Positions 46,001-52,172 of a stretch of 64,000 bases of DNA are shown piece by piece; position 1 is the stretch's first letter; each line of letters starts with the position of its first letter. The position numbers and the translations under genes are program-made. Source of the DNA: Symsagittifera roscoffensis (taxonomy: Eukaryota; Xenacoelomorpha; Acoela; Convolutidae). Location: the NCBI RefSeq assembly GCF_963678635.1, contig NC_087068.1:41005649-41069648 (forward strand). The letters are read 5' to 3'. The notes under the pieces were generated by a model, which worked only from the letters and a program-made list of their open reading frames with translations, did no database searches and had not been told where the DNA came from.

Positions 46001-47215
46001 AAAATAAGGTGTCTAAAGAATTTATTATCGAATAAAAGCGTGATTTTGTCCAAGACATTTTAATCTCTTATAAACGATTTTAATAGATTACAAGAGTGCT
46101 CGTATATCAAGGCAAAGCCCTGAATGTTCCGATTGCACTATTTTATATATTTTTTCATTGTTTCTTCATTTTATCCCATCACACGCTATCTAAAAAATTA
46201 ACTGCGTATTTAGCGTCTCAAATTGCGATAACATGATTAAATTGCTGGTCTCAATTCAATTTGGAACTGAATAAATCGCTTATTACGCGTGGTATAAGTA
46301 CGCAATATTTTGTCCTTTAATTTTCCCAAATCGGCCAAATTGGCAAGTTTCCAACGCCTGTAACTTTACAAAAAAAATCACAGATGAATTATCTTTTTAA
46401 ATTTGAGCTTAGGATAACAATATCCCTCAGATCGTATAAAAATTCTGTCAAAAACGCTTAGTTATCTAGTCGAAAATTGACTGAAAAAAAAATCACACCA
46501 ATCATAAATAATCCACACTTTCTTCGAAAGTCGGAGAAATAATTATTAAAGAGAAGTCCTTTGCTCGATTATAATCGATCGCGGCAGTCTGGAAAAACCA
46601 GATTTTGGTCACGATTGTCATAAAACTACAACCTCGACCAGGGAAAGGTAAGTCGGAGTATTCAGTTTTTGAACTTTACAAGCAGGTGGGTACCTTTATT
46701 GTCGGCATCTCTCTCGCTATCATCTTGTATGCCGCGAACATACCACCGGGTTTCGATTCCACGTTACAATGTTCGTTTGCTGACAATTTGTTTGCACAGA
46801 AACACTCATGACGCTTCAACGCAACAACAGTAAAAGCGAAATTTCGCCCAAGACAAAATAAAAAGCAATCGATTGTTTCTAATTGCAAAGTTGGTTCTGA
46901 ATCTTTATTTGATTTGTTTTCGATATTCTTACGATAAACGCATCCTGAAAATAAAAGTTTTTCAAAAACTAAGCTCAATAAAATTGAATTTTTTATTTTC
47001 TTGTGAGATAGGAAAGTTTTTTGAATTTTTGTAACATCTTCATCTAAATTTATTCTCGAGAGTTTTTTAGTATAGTTTTTAAGGTATTTATCTGTAGGCT
47101 CAGCATGAAAAGAATTCAAATCTTTCTGAACAATTTTCATGCTATTAAAAATTTGAATTAAAATAACAAATAACACTGCAAAAATCAGTTTGTTTTTTCG
47201 GCAAACTTTCTTCAT
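33487..47215 (-). CDS. WSC-domain sulfotransferase (WSCD1/2-like), four exons, 530 aa
   Basis: Exons (minus): 47215-46694, 45089-44731, 36611-36448 and 34034-33487. Every intron is GT-AG, phases agree (0, 2, 1) and the joined length of 1593 nt is exactly 531 codons with TAG. Residues about 9-24 form a single hydrophobic signal-anchor, as in type II Golgi proteins. Two Cys-rich WSC domains follow (about 90-166 and 176-265), then a sulfotransferase domain with the 5'-phosphosulfate loop PGSGNTW at 286-292 and a VIRDP 3'-phosphate-type motif at 361-365. In this family the donor is PAPS and the acceptor a glycan; the substrate here is unknown. Order and length match vertebrate WSCD proteins of about 570 aa. 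Intron 2 (8.1 kb) carries Ty3 element T1 in opposite orientation; introns 1 and 3 carry HINE copies and a MITE. No frame is broken, so the gene looks functional. Confidence 0.85.
34403..34888 (+). mobile_element. HINE/Helentron-like repeat, copy F
   Basis: Both ends present: 'TTGTTCCGACTTTCGATACG' at left and hairpin 'CAGGGTTTCGCCCTG' plus 'ATACGAGCAGTCTTGTT' at right. A short internal deletion removes the 'TTTCACCTGTGATC' segment. Confidence 0.65.
35580..35969. mobile_element. 390-bp MITE with long TIRs and perfect 8-bp target duplication
   Basis: Ends share 'AGACAGTGCCGAAG' and 'AGAGAGTGCCGAAAA' as inverted repeats over more than 30 bp. CTTACGAG lies directly outside both ends (35572-35579 and 35970-35977). 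An 8-bp duplication suits hAT or P-type transposases. Inside, a 116-bp segment containing 'TTTTGGCGCCAAAATTGAG' is duplicated in tandem (starts about 35635 and 35751). Confidence 0.85.
36448..36611 (-). CDS. WSCD-like exon 3: sulfotransferase middle
   Basis: Acceptor 'TTGTTTGAAAG', donor 'AAACAG|GTAAAT'. One base completes the Arg codon, then QLFQSLTGFLSGSFYWD, equivalent to the 'RYLLE..TG..TGS' stretch of WSCD proteins. It ends in phase 1. Confidence 0.8.
36987..37133 (+). repeat. Left flanking direct repeat of T1 (147 bp)
   Basis: 'AAACTTTCATCTACTCAAG' to 'ATTTCTGCCTGAT', directly abutting the 5' LTR. The same sequence (about 7% diverged) begins right after the 3' LTR at 44176. Confidence 0.85.
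37134..37409 (+). repeat. T1 5' LTR
   Basis: TGTGGTGCGG...TTACA, 276 bp, about 8-10% different from the 3' LTR, including a 10-bp indel ('CAATTCTAAG' repeated here). Its last base is the A of the gag ATG. Confidence 0.85.
37409..38193 (+). pseudogene. T1 gag (broken)
   Basis: ATG at 37409 (MAQPAVPVSDDRTD...). It shares with T2 the 'D.RTD..G.P.FW' start, a capsid-like region with SRLFFSLGSEGRKRFLQ and the ESLEAF box. Frame is lost around 37550 in an A/T run; in-frame TAA codons occur at 38023 and 38170. By comparison with T2 it was fused in frame to pol. Confidence 0.8.
37410..37427 (+). promoter_or_regulatory. T1 primer-binding site, overlapping gag start
   Basis: TGGCGCAGCCAGCAG directly after the LTR; the same bases encode gag residues after Met (AQPA). 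T2 shares these 15 bases exactly and T3 with two changes. Confidence 0.7.
38194..39963 (+). pseudogene. T1 nucleocapsid-protease-RT portion
   Basis: 589 open codons. Two knuckles: an unusual CX2CX7HX3C (CYFC...H...C) followed by CX2CX4HX4C. Protease core DSGSPASF. RT with RFKTGFYGLTDMP and FLDDIL active site. TAG at 39961 interrupts just before the RNase H region. Same frame as gag, separated only by stops. Confidence 0.85.
39964..40598 (+). pseudogene. T1 RNase H portion
   Basis: After a frame change near 39990: VNCDTSHSGPGAALDQE, YSTNELELLAIVW and SRLTRWADLILPF, typical Ty3 RNase H and tether motifs, ending SEVLSD-stop. Confidence 0.8.
40599..41147 (+). other. T1 spacer between RNase H and integrase ORF
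   Basis: About 550 bp with a small hydrophobic frame (40710-41096). It ends with a splice-acceptor-like pyrimidine tract 'TTACTTTCTTTTTCAG' 9 nt before the integrase-ORF ATG. Confidence 0.5.
41148..42802 (+). pseudogene. T1 integrase ORF (broken)
   Basis: Own ATG (MDTNANDSFEQLL). After frame changes near 41340 and 41550: HHCC zinc domain (LHRSHAGQLA...CPQCTKYG), LDYAGP first Asp, TDQYSGF second Asp and GLVERSIQ Glu, then SPFELHFGRPPNTEL. Breaks near 42000 and 42265 split the core. Confidence 0.8.
42803..43745 (+). pseudogene. T1 C-terminal tail region
   Basis: Ser/Pro/Thr-rich, ending RRKKQTSFCGSPIRHSV, the counterpart of the RRSSRQ...FGDPIKHSI motif of T2. A second frame runs on to about 43745. 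Confidence 0.6.
43909..44175 (+). repeat. T1 3' LTR
   Basis: Begins TGTGGTGCGGTGC after a purine tract 'AGAGGGGTAAA' (PPT) and ends TTACCA. Confidence 0.85.
44176..44388 (+). repeat. Right flanking direct repeat of T1
   Basis: Second copy of 36987-37133, starting exactly at the 3' LTR end. It matches to 'CCAATTT', then has an extra 66 or so bases before 'GCGACAGACATTTCTGCCTGAT'. Either this copy gained them or the left copy lost them between T-runs. Confidence 0.8.
44731..45089 (-). CDS. WSCD-like exon 2: second WSC domain and PSB loop
   Basis: Acceptor 'TTGTATTTCAG', then NKSYLGCFYNSRP, SECINAC, CTCY and CSDL (WSC pattern), ending in VPGSGNTWT and donor 'ACAAG|GTATAT' in phase 2. Confidence 0.85.
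45449..45939 (-). mobile_element. HINE/Helentron-like repeat, copy G (diverged)
   Basis: 'ACAAGACTGCTCGTATATCA' with a damaged hairpin, and 'TTCGAAAGTCGGAA' at the far end. The interior is strongly diverged. Confidence 0.5.
46088..46540 (-). mobile_element. HINE/Helentron-like repeat, copy H (diverged)
   Basis: 'AAGAGTGCTCGTATATCAAG', hairpin 'AAGGCAAAGCCCTG' and terminal 'CTTCGAAAGTCGGAGAA'. Same sub-variant as copy G. Confidence 0.5.
46694..47215 (-). CDS. WSCD-like exon 1: signal-anchor and first WSC domain
   Basis: 174 codons from an ATG (MKKVCRKNKLIFAVLF) to donor 'ATAAAG|GTACCC', phase 0. The WSC-like part has C92, the DCFLFC pair, ECFC, HC and PGGMFAAYKM, the usual WSC ending. Confidence 0.8.
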
Positions 47216-48116
47216 TACGATTGTTTCAACAAACTATTTAGCAAAATAACTAATCAATGACCTCATGATATTTGAACCAAGACTAAACTGAAGTGGTCAG
47301 AAAGCATATTGAGTGAATAACGATAAAAAGCTTGTCGTAATTCCAGTAGAAGTTTGTTTTAAAGCCTTAAGTTACAGGTGTTTTTTGAATCTAATATTTT
47401 TCTTGGTCAGCACAGTAAAAAACAATCTCGTGGAGAAAAAAAATAAATGATGGTTTTAGATACATATTCAAGCCATTATTACAATGAGAGGATAATAGAA
47501 GCTCTCAGTAGTCAATTTTAGCACATCCTTCGCAAGCATTAGGGGAGTGGAAGTAGTAAACATTAAATGCGGTCTGGTTTTTTGTTGTGCGGTTTGATTT
47601 TTTTAATGCGGTCTGGTTTTTTGTTATGCGGTCATAAATTCATTTTCAGTACTACCTGAGTCGTCATAAATCTGAGATTATACCATGTCAAGTTCATTGT
47701 TGTTGTACGATTCAATACGGCCAAGCTTTATTTTCAGTTCTAAATTTTCAGTTTGATTCGTTCTAAATCTAACTTAACCGGGATGAACTCCATACATCAA
47801 CATGTTTCATCATACAATTTCATGGATCAAGTGTCGGGAGAAAATGTTTTATCATACGGTTTTCATATATTTTTGGGAAAAAAATTGAGTGAAAAAAAAA
47901 TAAATGTCTTCTGCGGATACTTGTACACAATTAAACAGACTGGTGATAGAAAAAATTAAGGTTTTTTTATGAAAAAAAGCTTACCATTTAAATTCCATAG
48001 ATGATAAGTTATTTTAAAGTGTTTTAGAAATGTTTAATGGCAATTTTTCAGAAATAGAGAGCAACTTGTCATTGAAAAGAAAAACAACTCAATTAGAACG
48101 AAAAATCATGTTTATG
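47216..48116. other. Intergenic stretch upstream of the WSCD-like gene
   Basis: AT-rich. It includes a short tandem of 'ATGCGGTCTGGTTTTTTGTT' words (47570-47635) and TTGTATGA-type motifs (about 47810-47870). It presumably contains the WSCD promoter, but no motif can be assigned. Confidence 0.4.
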
Positions 48117-48121
48117 CCCCT

Positions 48122-48381
48122 TGTGATATGCGTTGCGATATCAAATTGAAAACAAGTTGGAATTCAATACTGTATTCTGAAGATTGAATTTAGATTTTCT
48201 CTTTTCTTTGTTTTTTTTATGTACTGAGAGATAGATCATTGTTAAGTACTCTGATCTCTCACTTAGTCTCAGTGTCATCACTTATGTATGACCTTGAGCG
48301 TACCATAAAATAATGATTTAACACCAGAGGTTGGCTGTACATACGTATAATAAATACTGCTACTGCAGTAGCGGTATGACA
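48122..48381 (-). repeat. T2 3' LTR
   Basis: 260 bp, minus-strand TGTCATACCGC...CATATCACA. Just before it on the minus strand is a G-run purine tract 'CACCGAGGGGGG' as PPT. Confidence 0.9.
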
Positions 48382-48651
48382 CACCCCCCTCGGTGAAAGA
48401 AATAAATTATACAACATCAGTAGGATAATTTATTTAAAGGAGTTCAATTTACTCAGTTCGGAAGAAAGTCTTTTAGATGGATTATGTAAATTTCAGTTTT
48501 CCTCCAGCTCAATTTCCCAACTCGGGTTCCAATCTAATCCTTCATCTAAAGTAGCATATCCGAATTTTCGCATAAATAAATGTCTTTCGAGTCGTCGCAC
48601 TTTTGACTCCAAAGGTCTGTCGTCCCGATCTTTGAAATCTCTCAGTTGGTT

Positions 48652-49603
48652 TCAGTATTCTTTAAGTGCCTCCTTTAAAAGACCTCTTCCTGTAAGATTT
48701 TCGGATATTTCTTTGATTGAATGTTTTATCGGATCTCCGAATCGTTTGGGTTCTTTGTTCTTTGTTTGTCTAGAACTTCGTCGAACACCTGACTCTTCCG
48801 CACTTGATTCGTCCGAGAATCCTTGTGGTGGTTCGAAGTTTGTATCCAATTCTGAGCCTTTTTGAGGATTTTCTCTAAGTTCATCCGCAACTCGCTGCAC
48901 CCCTCTTTTTAACAGTTGGTCCGCGTACTTCTCCCAGTCAGACGGTGCCAAATTTCTATTGTGAAACGTCTCCACTATATCTTCCAAAGGGGTGTGCGCG
49001 TCAATGCCCTTCAGTTTCGGACGCTGTTTGGTTTTCGGCGTAGAGCTCGACTGGATTTTGGTATCTGCTGTGACCGAATCCGGCTTAGATATTGCTTGCT
49101 CTTGTTCCGAGTTGACTGCAGTCGCAGTTTGGTTTGCGTTGGTCCCCTGTTGTTGCTTGCTTCGGCTTTTCTTCTCTTTTCCGCTCTTTTCCGGCTTGTT
49201 CGTGTTTGTTTCCTCTGCTGATTTTGGTCCCGCCAGGTTTGGTTTTGCTCTTTTTATTGCAAGATTCAGTCCTCCCCCGGCTTCTGTGTCCTTAGAAGTG
49301 ACTATTGTTTGGCTCTTCTGAAAGCGCTCTGTTGGGTTCATTTCATTTGCAATTTCCATTTCTCCTTGGAGTTCATCCTCCGATTCCAGCTCCTCTAGTA
49401 GTTCTGGAGAACTGACTCGCTTGAACTTTTTTGTAGGTTCAGACGATGGACTTTTACTTGTGCTTCTCTGTTTTTCTTGTGTAAGTACGGTTTTTGATTG
49501 AGCTATGTCCGATTTTCTATAGATCGAACCGGCCGATGTTTTAATTGTTGATTCCGTTTCTGAAGCTATTTTCCCCTTTAGTGGTCTGGTTAGGGCTTGC
49601 CGC
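48652..49603 (-). CDS. T2 C-terminal tail of the integrase polyprotein
   Basis: Met-started part is 49359-48652 (235 aa), but the frame is open upstream to about 49603, where it meets the integrase frame at an AAAA run (49604-49607). Lys/Glu/Ser-rich, disordered-looking, ending with VRRSSRQTKNKEPKRFGDPI. All three elements keep this end motif, so it is probably an integrase-ORF tail rather than an env gene: no signal peptide or membrane segment is visible. Confidence 0.65.
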
Positions 49604-50458
49604 TTTTCCTTAGAGGGTCCTTTCTAAGTATTGTCTTGGGTGGTGACTTGCATTGGTTTTCTACTTTATCTTCCACAAATCCTTTTTCCCAAGAGTAAAT
49701 CATTTCTTTTCGAAGATCGGGATTGAGTTGACCTGTCTCGTCCACTAATTTCCTGATGTCATTTTTAGCTGCATCCCTTCTTTCGTAGTTCCATCGGGCG
49801 TTTGCCTCCAACAATTCCTTTAGGGCTTTGGCTCTTTCTTTATCTCTGTCCGATGTTATTTGCTGCTTGTGCAGTGGGCTTGTATCCCTGCTCAGTTGTC
49901 CCTTGCGCACTATCTTGAGATTCTCTCTCGACTGATCAATCCTCCGTTTCATTTGAGACGCAGTCAGTGCTGAGCGTTCCAAGTGTTGTTTGTCTAAAGA
50001 ATCAGAATTATTTAAAAACCTATCCCTCACAATTTTAAATTCTGTTTTTGGTAGTCTGCCGAAATGTGCTTGGAACGGGGATACTTGAATTGTTTTCTGC
50101 TTGTTCCATCGTAAATCTCGCATTATAATACTGAGACATAATTTGATTGATTTATTATTTTCATCGAGCATCATCACTCCCAGTCTTCTTTTTATTGTTT
50201 GAATTGTACGTTCAACCAACCCACAACCTCTGTGATCCCCCACCGGACAGAATTTTTGTTCGATATTAAGTTCCGAACAAATTTTTTTTAGAGTTTTTCC
50301 CTTAAAGCCTGAAAATTGATCCGAGCGAATTGATTCAGGGACTCCATGTGTGTCGATATATGATCTCAAGAATTTTACTGTGCTCTTTCCACTTGTGGAT
50401 TTTGTAACCTTCACTGATGGAAATTTTGAGAATCGATCAATAGCTACTAAAAGATAGA
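49590..50458 (-). CDS. T2 integrase catalytic core and C-terminal domain
   Basis: SDQFSGF supplies the second Asp and GLVERTIQTIKRR the Glu, with 35 residues between (D-D35-E). QVSPFQAHFGRLPKTEF follows, then a charged helical C-terminal region. It continues the ORF at 51504-50437; the frames meet at an A9 run (50459-50467). Confidence 0.85.
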
Positions 50459-51504
50459 TTTTTTTTTCCTTTCTGATTTTCTATAGGCCCCGCGTAGTCT
50501 AGTTGTACCTCCTGTCCCGGCTGCGTGAGCAGTGGTAGTGGTTTTGACGAATTTTTCGAAATAAGGTATTTAACATTCTTACCATATCTGGTACAACTAC
50601 GGCACTCCTCTGCCAAATTCACGATGTCCTTTTTCATGTGTGGCCACCACAGATATTGCGCTGCTCCCAACATCGCTTCCTGTCCTGGGTGTCCCCGATG
50701 TATTCGTTTGAGGACAGCTTGTCGTAGTTGAACTGGTACCGCTATCCGATTATTCACCAAGATGCAGTCGTCCTGAACTGCCATCTGCGACCACAACGGA
50801 TTTGTATAGGGTCCCATCAATTCGAATCCTTGTTTGTCCCCTCTCTCTACCACTCTCCTGAGGCGGTCCATCCACGTGTCTTCTGTGGTCAGTTCTGCTA
50901 GTAAGTTTTTGTCGAACAGTTTTGCGAGGTTGTCCAGAGTCTCTACTTGTTGCTGCTTTTGCAGTCTTGATTTTCCTAGACCCTTTGGCGGTTGAATTGA
51001 GCACACTTCCTCCTCACTCTCCGCCTCTTCTGTGGTTGTAAGGTCGACTTCTATTACATTCACCTCACTGAGTTTTCGTTCTGTCGATGCGATCGGTTTT
51101 GACGATGTTGGACTTGATTCGTCTTCCAAATTGTCCCTGACTTCTTGAGTATCGGCCACCAGTTCTCGATTTTCCTGAACATTGTTTTCTCCACCTATTA
51201 GCTGCCAGAATGAGAGCAGTCTTTGGTCCGCTATTCGTTGTTGTTCCGGTTCCAGCGACCATTTTACTCGTTGTGCTTGAAGTGTTTCGCTGTCTGAGCT
51301 GTCCCTATTTTTTCTGCCTCCTCGTATAATTTTTCTCGTACGTTGTACTGTCTCTGTGATCTCCTCCTCTCCCGAGAGTTCGTTATTGGTGGAAAATGAT
51401 CGGTTCCACTTTGGGTCCATTAGGCTTTCTTCACGCTCCTCATTCCGCCAATCTTGTGGTGAGCTGGACCACCAGTCGTATGTTCTGTTTGCATTTTCTG
51501 ACAT
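50437..51504 (-). CDS. T2 integrase ORF, N-terminal part
   Basis: Own ATG (MSENANRTYDWWSS), not joined to the RNase H frame. About 235 acidic, poorly conserved residues precede the HHCC zinc domain (H269, H272, C301, C304) and LDYAGP (D336, first catalytic Asp). An 'AAACAG' acceptor-like site lies 15 nt before the ATG. A separate integrase frame is unusual for Ty3/gypsy, where it is normally part of one pol. Confidence 0.8.
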   Translation of the reverse strand: MSENANRTYDWWSSSPQDWRNEEREESLMDPKWNRSFSTNNELSGEEEITETVQRTRKIIRGGRKNRDSSDSETLQAQRVKWSLEPEQQRIADQRLLSFWQLIGGENNVQENRELVADTQEVRDNLEDESSPTSSKPIASTERKLSEVNVIEVDLTTTEEAESEEEVCSIQPPKGLGKSRLQKQQQVETLDNLAKLFDKNLLAELTTEDTWMDRLRRVVERGDKQGFELMGPYTNPLWSQMAVQDDCILVNNRIAVPVQLRQAVLKRIHRGHPGQEAMLGAAQYLWWPHMKKDIVNLAEECRSCTRYGKNVKYLISKNSSKPLPLLTQPGQEVQLDYAGPIENQKGKKNLSFSSY

Positions 51505-51840
51505 CTCGATTCTTGAGTCTGTTTTTTCTATTTTTTTCGGTACTGGTCGTTTTTTTATTTTGCAATTATTTAAGACTGACTGTTTGCTGGGTTGATTTGA
51601 CGAAAGAGTGATTTGTTTCTGTTGAACTGTTGTGTTCAGCTGTTTTTGCAGTCGTGGAAACTGTTTTCTCTCGTTCCGGTCGAGCTTTGTTCGGTTTTGA
51701 CCGTTTTGGTTGCTATAGCAACCATTACTTGATGACTGTTTCCTAACATTCCTTCTAGAACATTCTAGAACGTTTTCGTTCCGGTTGAGCGACCTTGAAT
51801 CTTTAAGCCTACTGTTCCAGCAGCCTACTGTTCCAGCAGC
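51505..51840 (-). other. T2 spacer between RNase H and integrase ORF
   Basis: About 336 bp without a long frame. It begins with a 16-bp direct duplication ('GCTGCTGGAACAGTAG' twice). Corresponding non-coding spacers occur in T1 and T3. Confidence 0.6.
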
Positions 51841-52172
51841 CTACGCTTCATGAAAAGAGTTTATTGTCGCTACTACAAACTTTTCGTCTAATTCTGATTC
51901 GGGCCAGGGATCATTGAAAGGATCACGCGATAAATAATCAACTATGCCCATGTCCCTCCCCGGAATGTGAACTATGTTGAACTGATACGGCAGTAACCGG
52001 TCAACCCACCGGGTTAAGCGTGATTGGTAGGTCTTGTTCGATTGATTAACATCCAATGCTGTTGTAAGCGCTTTATGGTCAGTTGCGATGGTAAATGGTT
52101 TCCCCAGAGGTAGTGTTTATATCTATCTACTGCCCAAACAACTGCCAATAATTCCAACTCATTTGTTGAATA
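51841..52172 (-). CDS. T2 RNase H distal part
   Basis: Continues the 968-aa ORF after an A9 run (52173-52181) and a G4 run (52102-52105) that each shift the frame by one. It contains YSTNELELLA and NKTYQSRLTRWVDRLLP, ending SFHEA-stop. Confidence 0.75.

Larger units (their letters stand above)
45090..46693 (-). other. WSCD intron 1
   Basis: 1.6-kb GT-AG intron with two diverged HINE copies and a short tandem of 'GAGTGTTCAACTATT'/'TTATCTGTGTTC' words (45165-45255). Confidence 0.6.
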
